Numbered from the stretch's first letter, positions 51,922-62,448 are shown. The stretch: DNA of 64,000 nt from Pseudoalteromonas sp. GCY (GCF_016695175.1 NZ_CP068022.1:1-64000); one strand, 5' to 3'. Made by a program: numbers and translations. The notes: generated by a model not told the origin, from the sequence alone.

Positions 51922-54894
51922 ATGAATATTTTTAAACTAAGCGTATTGGCGTCGTCCATACTGCTATCAAGTACAGCGTCAGCGCAGGTACTCTATAAAG
52001 ATCAAGTTATCTATTGGCAGGAGAAAAAGCTCGGCCGTACGCTGAGTGAATACGAGCGAAAAATTGCGCTTGAGCAATTTGTCAAAACAAAGCCCATTAC
52101 CAGCCAAATAAAAACACCTTATGCAATTAAAAACGTGCACCTTGGCAATACTAAGTTAGGCAAACAATTTGCGGTGGGCACGGCGCAAACACTTAATGAT
52201 GCCAAAATTCTTGCTATTTTGGTCGATTTCCCGGATTTGCCTAACGACCAGAACCGACTAAACCCGGGTGATACGGATATGTACTACTCGAGCTATCCCG
52301 CGTCTCACTACCAGTCATTATTGTATTCGGATAGCGGCTATAACGGACCGAACAATGAATCGTTGCAATCAGCTACCCAGTTTTATCAAGCGGCCTCGGG
52401 CGGCAGCTTTAAGGTATCTGGCAATGTATTTGGCTGGGTAAGAGCCACTCAAAATGCTGCCTACTATGGCGAACAAGAAGGCGATACTCGAGACTTAAGA
52501 CCGGAAGAGTTGGTGTTCGAAGCTGTAAGCAAAGCTGTAACTCAATTTAATATCGACTTAGCTGAGTACGATAAAACAGATTTGAACGACATAGATGGTG
52601 ATGGCAACCGCCTTGAGCCTGACGGCATTATTGACCATGTCATGTTGTTTCATTCAAGTATAGGTCAAGAAGCGGGGGGCGGCGTATTAGATACTGATGC
52701 AATTTGGTCACATCGCTTCTTCGTATTTGATGAAAACAACCAACCTAAGGCAATTCCAGGTACCAATTACAAGATTTATAACTACACCATTAATCCTATT
52801 GATGCTGCAATCGGCGTGGTTGTCCATGAGTTTGGTCATGATCTCGGATTACCGGACGAATACGATTTAAATTCCAATGACATAGGCGAACCCGTTGCGC
52901 TTTGGTCAGTCATGTCTTCAGGCAGTTACTTAGGTCAATTAAGTGGCTCGCAACCAACCCAGTTTTCCCCTAAAAGTCTTGAATTTTTACAACAAAATTA
53001 TGCAGGTAATTGGTTAAAGCAAACTGAGTACACATTTGATGATTTGATTACAGAACAAACGGTAACACTCACAGATATTGGGGTGAACAATGGTACTACG
53101 AATCAAATAAAGATAAATTTGCCTGCTCAACTAGAGGAATTTATAACGCCTCTGGATGGGGATTATCACTATTACTCCGGACAAGACGACAAACTCAATA
53201 ACCAAGCAAGTTTTACCTTAAGCTTACCTAACGCAAGTCAAATTTCGTTATCTATGCTTGCAAATTACAGTATCGAGCTTAACTACGATATTTTTCAAGT
53301 AGCGGTAAATGGACAGCCAATTGCTGGCAATACAACAAAATCGAACCATCCAAATTATGCCAGTGTCACTCACTACATGGATGGAGAGTCGTCTGCTTTT
53401 GGCGCTAACCCAATTACGCTAGATTTTGATATCTCAGCGTACCGAGGACAAACTGTCACCGTAACATTCGTTTATCAAACTGACGATTTTGAAACACTTA
53501 AAGGGGTATTACTAGATAACATCAAAGTGACAGCGGATGGTACGCCAATTTATACCAATACCGCAGAGCCAACAAACGACTTAGTTTACAACGGTTTTCG
53601 TAAAATTTCTGCTTACAGAGCTAAACCTAGTAACGCTTACTACGCGCATTTACGCTCATTTAGAGGGTTAGATGCTGGCTTGTCTTTGTCTGGTTATAAT
53701 TCAGGTGTGTTGATGTGGTACAGCAACGATGGGCAAGGCAATAACTCCACTTCGTTACACCCTGGTTCTGGTGATATGTTGGTGATTGACCAAGACCAAA
53801 ACCCGATCTTTAAAGCCGACGGCACAACACCCGCAACGAGTATAATTCAGGTCAAAGATGCAACACTGCGTTTAGATACTCAAAAAGCAGGTCTTGGCGA
53901 CCAACATCTAACGCCAATCAGTACGTTTGATGATACTCAGGATTACACCTTCTCCATCCAAAAGGAGTCAGGTGTTAGTTTGCCAGGTTTTGGTGTTCAA
54001 CTAAGATTGAATACCATAGAAGAAGATGCAAGCAGTGCGCAAGTCGGTGTAATTTATCTCAGCGACCCTAAAATCACTCAAGTACAATCACAAAATACCG
54101 TTAAGTTTAATGTGAAAGGCTTAGCATTAACCGAATCAGATAGCTTTTTGTGGAACTTTGGTGATGGTCAAACGAGTAACGCGCTTTCACCTGTTCACAG
54201 CTATCAAGATTTCGGCAACTATACGGTAATGTTCACACGAACCAAAGCAGACGGGAGCAGTTCAGCGTTGAGTTCAAATGTCAGCGTTGGCAACGTCGAG
54301 CCTATCCCACTTGCAGTCGGTGATATCAAAGCGACCGCAGTAGGGCAAGGCTTTGTCTTCAATGTCGAAATAATCGGCGGCAAAGCGCCTTATGCGCTTG
54401 AGTGGAACTTTGGTGATGGGACAACAGCAACATCAAACTCAGTTGAACATATCTATGAACTAAGCGGCACATACACAGTAACGCTTAATGTGAAAGATAC
54501 CGAAGGTGAGGCGGTAACTAAATCAACTTCAGTGACAGTCGTAGTACCACTTAGCATTGAAGCCACAGCGACCACATCTAACCTACAGGCAAGCTTTGTA
54601 GCAACTGCTGCTGGTGGTGATGGTAACTATCAAGCTAACTGGGATTTCGGTGATGGCACGCAAGGTTCAGGTTTAACTACAACGCATAGTTACGCTCAAG
54701 CGGGTACATATAATGTCGTGTTAACGCTATCGGATGGCGCAGATCAAAGCGCGAAAGGCACTGTAGAGATCACAGTAACAGCACCAACAACAACGCCGAC
54801 GGACTCTGGTGATAGCGGATCGTCTGGAGGCAGTATCGGATGGTTTGCGTTAATTGGTGGTATGCTAGTGGGATTAAGAAGAAGGTGGTGCTAA
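51922..54894 (+). CDS. Secreted M6-family metalloprotease with PKD repeats and GlyGly-CTERM
   Basis: A 990-residue exported protease. A signal peptide (ILLSSTASA) is followed by a propeptide (about 22-85) and an M6/immune-inhibitor-A catalytic domain with VVHEFGHDLGLPDEYD (His302, Glu303, His306) and an ordered calcium-loop-like DIDGDGNRLEPDG. A beta-sandwich region comes next, then three PKD domains near residues 730-960 (each with W-x-FGDG). The C terminus is a GlyGly-CTERM tail: SSGGS, hydrophobic IGWFALIGGMLVGL, then RRRW, the sorting signal removed by rhombosortase in type II secretion hosts. A GC hairpin (54884-54903) covers the stop codon. Monocistronic. Confidence 0.92.
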   Translation: MNIFKLSVLASSILLSSTASAQVLYKDQVIYWQEKKLGRTLSEYERKIALEQFVKTKPITSQIKTPYAIKNVHLGNTKLGKQFAVGTAQTLNDAKILAILVDFPDLPNDQNRLNPGDTDMYYSSYPASHYQSLLYSDSGYNGPNNESLQSATQFYQAASGGSFKVSGNVFGWVRATQNAAYYGEQEGDTRDLRPEELVFEAVSKAVTQFNIDLAEYDKTDLNDIDGDGNRLEPDGIIDHVMLFHSSIGQEAGGGVLDTDAIWSHRFFVFDENNQPKAIPGTNYKIYNYTINPIDAAIGVVVHEFGHDLGLPDEYDLNSNDIGEPVALWSVMSSGSYLGQLSGSQPTQFSPKSLEFLQQNYAGNWLKQTEYTFDDLITEQTVTLTDIGVNNGTTNQIKINLPAQLEEFITPLDGDYHYYSGQDDKLNNQASFTLSLPNASQISLSMLANYSIELNYDIFQVAVNGQPIAGNTTKSNHPNYASVTHYMDGESSAFGANPITLDFDISAYRGQTVTVTFVYQTDDFETLKGVLLDNIKVTADGTPIYTNTAEPTNDLVYNGFRKISAYRAKPSNAYYAHLRSFRGLDAGLSLSGYNSGVLMWYSNDGQGNNSTSLHPGSGDMLVIDQDQNPIFKADGTTPATSIIQVKDATLRLDTQKAGLGDQHLTPISTFDDTQDYTFSIQKESGVSLPGFGVQLRLNTIEEDASSAQVGVIYLSDPKITQVQSQNTVKFNVKGLALTESDSFLWNFGDGQTSNALSPVHSYQDFGNYTVMFTRTKADGSSSALSSNVSVGNVEPIPLAVGDIKATAVGQGFVFNVEIIGGKAPYALEWNFGDGTTATSNSVEHIYELSGTYTVTLNVKDTEGEAVTKSTSVTVVVPLSIEATATTSNLQASFVATAAGGDGNYQANWDFGDGTQGSGLTTTHSYAQAGTYNVVLTLSDGADQSAKGTVEITVTAPTTTPTDSGDSGSSGGSIGWFALIGGMLVGLRRRWC

Positions 54895-54928
54895 CGCACC
54901 ACCCAAGGATTAAATTAAGCGTTAAGAA

Positions 54929-55936
54929 TTAAAGACGCTCAATTACCGCCTGTGTGAAATCGGTAGTGCCGTGGCTACCACCAAGATCGCGCGTTGTACG
55001 GTCACCGCTCTTGATAACGTCAGCTACTGCACTGCGGATTTTTTCCGCTTTATCAGCTTCGCCTAAGTACTCAAGCATTTGAATTGAAGCTAGAATAACA
55101 GAAGTTGGGTTTGCAAGATTTTTGCCTGCGATATCTGGTGCGCTACCGTGAACCGCTTCAAAGATTGCAGCGTCAGTACCAATGTTTGCACCTGGAGCCA
55201 TACCAAGACCACCAACAAGACCCGCACAAAGATCAGAAAGGATGTCACCGAATAGGTTTGTTGTTACGATCACATCAAACTCTTCAGGTGTCATTACTAG
55301 TTTCATACAAGTAGCATCAACGATCATTTCTGCTGATTCAATTTCAGGGTAACGCTCACCAACTTCACGAGCAACTTTAAGGAATAGACCTGAAGTTGAT
55401 TTTAGGATGTTCGCTTTGTGAACCGCAGTTACTTTCTTACGACCTTCACGCTGTGCCAACTCATAAGCGAAAGTTACGATCTTTTCAGCACCTTCGCGAG
55501 TGATCTTTGACATTGCTTCCGCTTCGTTACCATCTTCAGAAACAACTTGACCAAGACCTGAGTACATACCTTGCGTGTTTTCACGTACTGTAATGATATC
55601 AATATCGTCGTAACGTGCTTTAGTACCTTCAAATGACTTAACTGGACGAACGTTTGCGTAAAGGCCAAAATGCTTACGCAATGTCACGTTGATTGAAGTG
55701 AAACCTTCGCCAACAGGTGTAGTTAGTGGGCCCTTTAGCGTGATTTTGTTACGCTCAATTGCTTCTAGCGTTGCTGCTGGAAGTAATTCACCTGTTTTTT
55801 CTAAAGCAGCCAAACCTGCGTCTACGTATTCGTATTCATAGTCGCAACCTACGGCTTTTAAGATCTCGATAGCTGAATCGATGATGCTAGGGCCAATGCC
55901 GTCGCCACGGATAACTGTGATGGTTTGCTGTGCCAT
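54929..55936 (-). CDS. NAD-dependent isocitrate dehydrogenase (IMDH-like type)
   Basis: A 335-residue TCA-cycle enzyme of the isocitrate/isopropylmalate dehydrogenase superfamily. GDGIGP is near the N terminus, TPVGEGFTSINVTLRKHFGLYANVRPV carries the isocitrate-binding Ser/Asn/Arg residues typical of IDH rather than isopropylmalate dehydrogenase, and NLFGDILSDL is present. After GANIG...FEAVHGSAP the residues are D-I where NADP-dependent E. coli Icd has Lys344-Tyr345, indicating NAD+ specificity. AAAGGA precedes the ATG. Monocistronic; a 335-residue length fits the bacterial NAD-IDH type. Confidence 0.9.
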   Translation of the reverse strand: MAQQTITVIRGDGIGPSIIDSAIEILKAVGCDYEYEYVDAGLAALEKTGELLPAATLEAIERNKITLKGPLTTPVGEGFTSINVTLRKHFGLYANVRPVKSFEGTKARYDDIDIITVRENTQGMYSGLGQVVSEDGNEAEAMSKITREGAEKIVTFAYELAQREGRKKVTAVHKANILKSTSGLFLKVAREVGERYPEIESAEMIVDATCMKLVMTPEEFDVIVTTNLFGDILSDLCAGLVGGLGMAPGANIGTDAAIFEAVHGSAPDIAGKNLANPTSVILASIQMLEYLGEADKAEKIRSAVADVIKSGDRTTRDLGGSHGTTDFTQAVIERL

Positions 55937-56132
55937 GTTTTTTCCTTTATCAAAAGTTGGAATACACCCGAGAAGAATTGCAGACTAAGTTTAGTAGAAA
56001 TTAACAAAGGTGTACGTTCGCTTGTTTAAGCCGCGTTTTATAGCAATTAATTAGGTCTTATTCCAGTATGGAATGAAAAAATGACATACATATGATTTAT
56101 GCTTGTTATTGATAGTATTTATAGAATAAATA

Positions 56133-57824
56133 TCAGGCAATAGATGAGTAAAATCCGGCCTCTAGTAGCGCTAAATCAAACTTTTGTGCGGTAACAAAAC
56201 GACTTTCAGCTAGTACGTCATCGACTAATTGTTTTTGCCATGCAGTTAACACAAAAGTGGGTGATATCACTTTAAGTGTAATCAGTTTAATAAAAATGAA
56301 CAGTTTACACTGCGCATTGGTCTGAGACTTTTTTAACGTCTCGCTATCTAGCATTGCCTTATGAAGAATGCTTTTATCAAAGTACTGCTGATTAAAGTCT
56401 AAGTATTTATCTTTTGCTATCGCGCGGATCCCAAATAGGTTAGCAATTGATACTAGTTCTTCTGAATACTCACGAGAATGGAGTGCCGTGGCATGTTGGA
56501 TCTCCACCCCTTGTTTAGTCACTAAAAATACAATAACCGCTGCAAATGGCGACAATAAACGCTCAAATTGTTCACCATAACTTTCACCAACATATAACGC
56601 GATAATTTGACTAATTACGCCATATTTATGCACGATATCTTCTGTGAAAGGAAGCTTATGGTTTGCTATGATCTGCTCAAGCAACACTCGCTGCGCCAGT
56701 AATCCAGCAGCATCAAGTCCTACCATGGCGAGAGAGTGTCTAACCGATGCGGCTTTTAGATTTTCACGGTTATACTGCTTTGCTGCGATCTGCAATGCAC
56801 TTGACACTGAATCGAACTCGCAAATAAGCTTTTCAAGTGCACGAATACTTTGAAATTGACTGTGAGATAAGGCTTTTACTGTTTCTAGTAGATGTAAGTG
56901 TTCAGAACCGAATGGAAGTAATGCTGGCTCAGCAGCTCGGTCCCAAATATTGTAAAGTAGCTTCGCATCTGTCGTTGCAGTTAAACCACAGTGAAACTGG
57001 AACTTACGATTGGCCTTCGCCAGCTTTTTGGTTTGCCCTTGTTCCACAACAGCAATTATTTTTTCACTTTTGCTTTGTATCACCAAAAAGCCCACTTCGC
57101 CTTTAATCTCACAAAGCAATCCCGCGGGATGTTTAACAAATGCCCCTGCAATTGCACTCAGTACTTTTAATGCAAAAGCATAACTGAGTTTGCTATAAAG
57201 AAGCTTAATCGCTTTGTCTAAAGCTACGCAATTTTGCTTGTGTGTTGGCGTTATTAAGCTTGCTAATCGGTGAGCAATTGCAACAATCAAAGAAGCATGG
57301 TCATTAAAACGCTGATGGGTAGAGGCCACGAGCTTGCTGTCGTAGTTTGAAAGGCGAGATAAAATTCGCAAACATTGCAAGTTAGGTGTTTGTCCATCAC
57401 TCAGTATTTGTACGGCCAATTGATGTCGAACTTTCCAAAGCTTATCTTGCTGTGCGTCTAACTTTTTCCCTGCTGCGAGTTGATCGCTTTCTCTCGCTAC
57501 ACATAAATAGTCAGCAAAGCTTGCAAGCAATAGCTCTTCAGTTACTGCACGAGAAAACTTTAAGTAATGACAAGCCATACAAACCAACACATTTTGATTC
57601 ATGACCAGATTCGTGTTGTAGCCCAAGTTTTGTGAATACAGTCCAAGCTGTCCATGCATGCTACTAGGCGAGGACTCATAACAGTCCATATAAAGCTGCG
57701 CAAGTTTAACTAGGGTAGGATAGATAGAAGACCACTTTTCTTTGTGATAATAAAGACGTAATACTTTGTGTGTACCTTGGGCTATCGCGAACAGCGTTTT
57801 ACTAGTAACTATCCTTGCATCCAT
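56133..57824 (-). CDS. Large protein with degenerate HD-GYP/HDOD-like halves
   Basis: A 563-residue soluble, mostly helical protein. The N-terminal 270 residues look like an eroded HD-GYP domain: helices with no HD pair, no HHE and no GYP, but ending in the after-domain typical of HD-GYP proteins (VKHPAGLLCEIKGEVGFLVI, then IAVVEQG). The second half has a stretch resembling HDOD (AASVRHSLAMVGLDAAGLLAQRVLLEQ). Neither half keeps metal ligands, so it is probably a non-catalytic scaffold or receptor. Family names are tentative. ATG 57824, with GGTAAAGA upstream. Monocistronic. Confidence 0.6.
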   Translation of the reverse strand: MDARIVTSKTLFAIAQGTHKVLRLYYHKEKWSSIYPTLVKLAQLYMDCYESSPSSMHGQLGLYSQNLGYNTNLVMNQNVLVCMACHYLKFSRAVTEELLLASFADYLCVARESDQLAAGKKLDAQQDKLWKVRHQLAVQILSDGQTPNLQCLRILSRLSNYDSKLVASTHQRFNDHASLIVAIAHRLASLITPTHKQNCVALDKAIKLLYSKLSYAFALKVLSAIAGAFVKHPAGLLCEIKGEVGFLVIQSKSEKIIAVVEQGQTKKLAKANRKFQFHCGLTATTDAKLLYNIWDRAAEPALLPFGSEHLHLLETVKALSHSQFQSIRALEKLICEFDSVSSALQIAAKQYNRENLKAASVRHSLAMVGLDAAGLLAQRVLLEQIIANHKLPFTEDIVHKYGVISQIIALYVGESYGEQFERLLSPFAAVIVFLVTKQGVEIQHATALHSREYSEELVSIANLFGIRAIAKDKYLDFNQQYFDKSILHKAMLDSETLKKSQTNAQCKLFIFIKLITLKVISPTFVLTAWQKQLVDDVLAESRFVTAQKFDLALLEAGFYSSIA

Positions 57825-57976
57825 CTATCTTTACCAATTTTATTAAGTAAACGGTCTATTTTTAAACGGTAAAATAGCTTTCTTAGCAAGGTAAAAACGT
57901 TGCTATTTAGTTGTTCTACATGAGGCGTTGTTAACGAAGCTAATATGGTATTTTACCCTTCAAATTGGTTGGAAAA

Positions 57977-58375
57977 TTAATCTAATTGGTATGACACTTT
58001 ATCAAATGTGACCCTTGCACCAGGTCCCCAAAGCTTTAATATGCCATTTTCAAACAATAATCCGGTGCATTCATCTTCTGTAGTAATTCCATCTGGTTTT
58101 ACAAGCTGAGTGCGATAAAACACAATTTGTACAATCGTATTATCTTGTTTCTTCTTTACATACGTTAGATCTGGGCTACCCAAGGTATCCAATACCGTGT
58201 CTAACTCAGTCGGCTTTTCAAGGCTAAGATTACGAATGAAACGATTGTTAAACGCTTCTCGGTCCTGCCAAATCATCGCTTGCGGGTCATCTTTATAATA
58301 ATTGATCACGAGAAACACTACAGTAACGTAAACCGCAAGGCCAAGAAATATGTACTGTAGTATTTTCCTAATCAT
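57977..58375 (-). CDS. DUF3192 membrane-anchored protein
   Basis: A 132-residue protein with one N-terminal transmembrane helix (about 8-26) and a C-terminal soluble domain matching DUF3192: WQDREAFNNRFIRNLSL, VLDTLGSPDLTYVKK, VFYRTQLVKPDGITTEDECTGLLFENGILKLWG. The family fold resembles BamE/SmpA-like lipoproteins, but the function is unknown. The start ATG has only a weak GAG upstream. It lies 139 bases downstream of xni on the same strand. Confidence 0.8.
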   Translation of the reverse strand: MIRKILQYIFLGLAVYVTVVFLVINYYKDDPQAMIWQDREAFNNRFIRNLSLEKPTELDTVLDTLGSPDLTYVKKKQDNTIVQIVFYRTQLVKPDGITTEDECTGLLFENGILKLWGPGARVTFDKVSYQLD

Positions 58376-58514
58376 CTAACTGCTCAATAAAGAATGGGTA
58401 AAACGGACCTTGTATCTGCAAAAACTGAGATACGCTTGTATGCAATATATCAAAGTCATCTACATTCGCCTAGCGCTTAGCGACGATGTAATACATTGCA
58501 AATCAAAAGGCCAT

Positions 58515-59285
58515 TCAAACCAGTCGAATATCCTTCAAACTAAAGCCAATTTCAATATCTCTTCTTAGTGTCACTAGCGCAAGGCTTGTAACATAGTCGC
58601 TTGCTCCGGCCTCTAATTTTGCTTTTGCAGCAGGCTTCACTGTCTCGTCTTTTAGCATACTTTCAAAGTCATCATGCTTTGCGAGTAGCTCTTGCGCCGT
58701 CTTAACACCAACTCCAGCAACACTAGGGATATCGTTTGTCTTGTCACCACTTAGAGCCCAAAACATTTCGAGCTTGCTTTGCGTGACAGAAAATCGACTT
58801 TTTATATCTTCAAGCGAAATTATCGACTTTTTGAAATAGTCGTACACAGAGATAGCATCATTGATCAAGGGTAAGAACCCTTTATCAGTCGATACTATCG
58901 TACAGTTAACATTTGCGGCAGCCGCTTTACAGGCAAGAGTCGCTATGACATCGTCAGCTTCATCATGTTCGGGATTAAATGATTTAACACCAACACTTGC
59001 GAACGCTTCTGAAAACTTATCGAGGTTCTGATTTAGGAATTCGGGCATTGGTTGACGGCTTATTTTGTATTTTGGGTAGAAGTGATAACGCCAACTTCTA
59101 TCACCGTCAAATACCGCAACTGCGTGTGTCGCCCCCACTTTACGTAACAAACTACGAGTAGCTTGCTCTACACGAAGACAAGAGGCCTTTATATGGGCCT
59201 CTTGTTCTTTACTACCTTTTGGTTCGTTAACAGCATAGATGCGCCTGATAAGGTTAAGCGCATCTATTAACAACAAATTATTCAT
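58515..59285 (-). CDS. xni: Flap endonuclease Xni (ExoIX)
   Basis: A 256-residue FEN-family 5' nuclease without a polymerase domain (E. coli Xni/YgdG 251). It has the N-terminal LLLIDALNLIRRIYAV with the metal-binding Asp, the EHDEADDVIATLA acidic cluster, and the helix-hairpin-helix SVAGVGVKTAQELLAKHDDF. It trims flaps in DNA repair. Five bases separate it from the ppnN stop upstream, so the pair is an operon, as in related gammaproteobacteria where they are near neighbours. Confidence 0.94.
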   Translation of the reverse strand: MNNLLLIDALNLIRRIYAVNEPKGSKEQEAHIKASCLRVEQATRSLLRKVGATHAVAVFDGDRSWRYHFYPKYKISRQPMPEFLNQNLDKFSEAFASVGVKSFNPEHDEADDVIATLACKAAAANVNCTIVSTDKGFLPLINDAISVYDYFKKSIISLEDIKSRFSVTQSKLEMFWALSGDKTNDIPSVAGVGVKTAQELLAKHDDFESMLKDETVKPAAKAKLEAGASDYVTSLALVTLRRDIEIGFSLKDIRLV

Positions 59286-59290
59286 TCACT

Positions 59291-60634
59291 CTAAGCTTTA
59301 ATTTTATAACACGGTATGTACTTGCTTCCAGGTAGCTTCATTCGCCCCTGATTAACAAATGCACCTAGCAGCTTATCCATATCAGTCATCAGTGATTTAT
59401 CACCACTTAATTCATACGGACCATGCTGTTTAATTGCAGTGATACCTTCATCTTTCACGTTACCAGCAACAATACCTGAAAAAGCACGCCTTAAGTTAGC
59501 AGCCAGTAACTGTTTTGGTTGTTCTAGGTGTAAGTCTAAACCCGACATATTTTCATGCGTGGGTGCAAATGGATGCTGAAAATCATTTTCAATCTTTAGC
59601 GTCCAATTAAAGTAATAGGCATCACCTTCAGACTTACGATACTCGCGCACCGTTGCCATCGATTGTTTGAGCTTCTTGGCCACCAATTCTGGATTGTCTA
59701 CGATAATCTCGAACTTAGACAAGGCTTCTTTTCCGAGTGTTTTTTCAACAAAGGCACTCAGTTCTTCAAAGTATGCAGCTGACTCTTTAGGGCCAGTTAA
59801 AATCACAGGTAAGCATTGCTTTTCGTTTTCTGGGTGTAACAAAATACCAAGTAAATAAAGCAGCTCTTCTGCTGTTCCTGCACCGCCTGGGAAAATAATG
59901 ATGCCATGTGCAATACGTACAAACGCTTCAAGACGCTTTTCGATATCTGGCAAAATTACTAATTCATTAACAATAGGGTTAGGCGGCTCAGCGGCAATAA
60001 TACTGGGTTCGGTAAGGCCTAAATAACGGTTATTCGAGATCCGTTGTTTAGCATGACCAATTGTTGCTCCCTTCATCGGGCCTTTCATTGCTCCCGGTCC
60101 ACAACCTGTGCAAATGTTTAGGCCACGAAGACCGAGTTGATAACCCACTTCCTTAGTATATTTGTATTCAACTTCATTGATTGAATGACCACCCCAACAG
60201 ACAATCATGTTAGGGTCTTTGTTCACTTGAAGCGCATCGGCGTTACGCAGCATGTCAAAAACCATATGAGTGATTTCTACCGGTGATTTATTTTCACCAT
60301 GATATTTTTGACAAATAAAAAGTATGTCGCGGATCACCGAAAATATGTGCTCATGAATACCAGTAATTATTTGACCATCGACAAAAGCTGACTCGGGGGG
60401 ATTGCTTAACGCTATTTTAATTCCTCGCTCGCGCGCGAGTAGCTGAATATCAAAGTCTTCGTACTTATCGTAGATCTCAGAGCTGGAATCGGTATGACTA
60501 CCAACGTTTAACACCGCTAATGCACAATTTCTAAAAAGCCTATATCTCTCACTTGTGGTTGACTGCTGAAGTAAATCTACTTCCAATCTTGATAATAAGT
60601 TAAGAACCCCAGTTGGGTTTAGCTCTACTTGCAT
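59291..60634 (-). CDS. ppnN: Nucleotide 5'-monophosphate nucleosidase PpnN (YgdH)
   Basis: A 447-residue LOG-family enzyme (E. coli PpnN 454) that splits purine and pyrimidine monophosphates into base and ribose 5-phosphate. It has [28 protein letters not shown], the [14 protein letters not shown] phosphate-binding loop, and the catalytic [16 protein letters not shown] motif. An N-terminal DUF4478 and a C-terminal DUF3412 region complete the E. coli architecture. In E. coli it is stimulated by (p)ppGpp. AAGGAG precedes the ATG. It is first of the ppnN-xni operon. Confidence 0.95.
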   Translation of the reverse strand: MQVELNPTGVLNLLSRLEVDLLQQSTTSERYRLFRNCALAVLNVGSHTDSSSEIYDKYEDFDIQLLARERGIKIALSNPPESAFVDGQIITGIHEHIFSVIRDILFICQKYHGENKSPVEITHMVFDMLRNADALQVNKDPNMIVCWGGHSINEVEYKYTKEVGYQLGLRGLNICTGCGPGAMKGPMKGATIGHAKQRISNNRYLGLTEPSIIAAEPPNPIVNELVILPDIEKRLEAFVRIAHGIIIFPGGAGTAEELLYLLGILLHPENEKQCLPVILTGPKESAAYFEELSAFVEKTLGKEALSKFEIIVDNPELVAKKLKQSMATVREYRKSEGDAYYFNWTLKIENDFQHPFAPTHENMSGLDLHLEQPKQLLAANLRRAFSGIVAGNVKDEGITAIKQHGPYELSGDKSLMTDMDKLLGAFVNQGRMKLPGSKYIPCYKIKA

Positions 60635-60737
60635 AGGCTTACTCCTTGTTTGTAATGCGCAGCGAATTGGTATAACTAAGCAAAGCGGGGACGAGTATAA
60701 TGTCTCGCCACTCAGCCTTTACCCAAGTTAACTTTAT

Positions 60738-62270
60738 TTACTTAAAACACAATCTATCTCGCCCGCTATTTTTCGCTTCATAAAGCGCTGCATCAGCTCG
60801 GTCAAAGGCGCTCAGGGCAGTATCCCCTTTGACAAACTGAGTAGCGCCGAGAGAAATCGTAATTTCAACTTCTTTTTCTTTAAATTTGAATGGTATAGAT
60901 TTAATGACTTGCCTTACTTTTTCAAGCGGTTTTTGCGCATGAATCAACGGCATGCCCGGCATTAGTAAGACAAATTCCTCGCCGCCGTAGCGTGCGATAA
61001 AATCGCTTTTCCTAATAGACTTTTTAAGGGCCCGTGCGATCACTTGCAAGGTTTTGTCGCCCGCACTATGTCCATAACGGTCGTTGATAGATTTAAAGTG
61101 ATCGACGTCGATAACAACCAGCGTCACATCTGAATCGTTTATCTCAAATAGGTGCATTTCATGGGTTAGACGCTCATCAAAAGCCGCTCTATTTGGTAAC
61201 TTAGTTAAGCTATCCAATAGGCTTTTGAACTTTTGTTCGCTGAGTCGCTTTTTATAATTTGAAACTTTAGACTCTAAGGTGTTAATACGATTGTTAATTG
61301 CATCAAACGAGTCAAGCAGCGCCTCTCGCTCATTTTTTTCAAGCTTTTCACGCTCTATCAAATCTGCACTCAGTAGTTTCAACTCATTGTCGACCAAGGC
61401 TTTAAGCTCAGTTATTGAGCTGGCGTTTTGGGTTTGCTGATTTAAGTTTTGAATTTTTAATTCTATTTTATTGTTTAACGACTGTAGTTCTTTAGATGTT
61501 GATTTTGAACGCGCCGTTGTTTCAACAATAGAGCGATGTAGCTCTTCCAGTGTTTGATTCAGTGAAACCAAAAAACCTTGTGCGGATTGGCGCTCTTTGG
61601 CAATCGTTTGCGCAATAATTTTAATGATTTCTGTCGCTGCTGAATATAAATTATCTAAACTGTTGTTTTCAGCAACGCTTGCACGTATATCTTTAACCTT
61701 TTCTATAACTTCATCTTCGAAAATTAACTCGTTGATCAAAGCTTGAAGCTCAGCAGCTAATTCAGGGTGGTGGCTATGATATGTTTCTTCAGTAATTTCT
61801 ACTTTTGATTGTAAAACCGTATGGTAGATAGAAACCAAAGACTCCAACGCGGGGATATAAGCATTAGTAGAGTTGATATCTTCAAGTTCTACATCCAATA
61901 AGTGACGCAACTTTCTGCGCGACTCATCTGGTAATCCCTTGAGCTTCTGCAGTAACTTTCCGCTTTGCTGAATTGCTGTTTGCAACGCTTTTTGATTATT
62001 TGAATTGGTCACTTCTTGTGACTTTAGCGGCTCGGAAATTCCGTCAATAAAAGGCACAAGCAGCTCAAAATCGACGCCTTTATTAAGTGCAAGACGAAAT
62101 TTAGCTAACTGATTATCAAGTGAAACATCTTGCCCTTTGCAGGCTAAGGATAACTTTGCAGCAAACTGAGTAAGGAGTTCTACTTGTTGTTTTCTTGCAT
62201 CCTCAAGCGTTTTTCTAGCCTCTATGGCTTGCTTTAATTTCTGCTCGAGCATCACGGCATTATCAGTCAC
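60738..62270 (-). CDS. Diguanylate cyclase with long coiled-coil N terminus
   Basis: A 510-residue soluble protein: about 340 residues of helical, coiled-coil-rich sequence with no recognised sensor domain, then a GGDEF domain (350-510) with active site RYGGEEFVLLMP and DVDHFKSINDRYGHSAGD intact. It should make c-di-GMP. The likely inhibitory RxxD upstream of GGEEF is not obvious. The start is GTG (GGAAAT upstream), with ATG six codons later as an alternative. Divergent from the M61 peptidase gene. Its N-terminal region resembles those of other marine DGCs but cannot be assigned. Confidence 0.88.
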   Translation of the reverse strand: MTDNAVMLEQKLKQAIEARKTLEDARKQQVELLTQFAAKLSLACKGQDVSLDNQLAKFRLALNKGVDFELLVPFIDGISEPLKSQEVTNSNNQKALQTAIQQSGKLLQKLKGLPDESRRKLRHLLDVELEDINSTNAYIPALESLVSIYHTVLQSKVEITEETYHSHHPELAAELQALINELIFEDEVIEKVKDIRASVAENNSLDNLYSAATEIIKIIAQTIAKERQSAQGFLVSLNQTLEELHRSIVETTARSKSTSKELQSLNNKIELKIQNLNQQTQNASSITELKALVDNELKLLSADLIEREKLEKNEREALLDSFDAINNRINTLESKVSNYKKRLSEQKFKSLLDSLTKLPNRAAFDERLTHEMHLFEINDSDVTLVVIDVDHFKSINDRYGHSAGDKTLQVIARALKKSIRKSDFIARYGGEEFVLLMPGMPLIHAQKPLEKVRQVIKSIPFKFKEKEVEITISLGATQFVKGDTALSAFDRADAALYEAKNSGRDRLCFK

Positions 62271-62448
62271 AGATTTCCAATCATAAAATAATCTCTTAGT
62301 TACTAAGTCTACAACAAATTAAGCTGTTATGCGCAGAAATTTAACGAGGTAAAGTATCGGAGTTTGCTGTTTACTCATCGATATTACTTAGCGTGTAAGT
62401 CGCTGATTTGGTAGATTGATTTTATCTCGAATTACCAATACAAAAATA

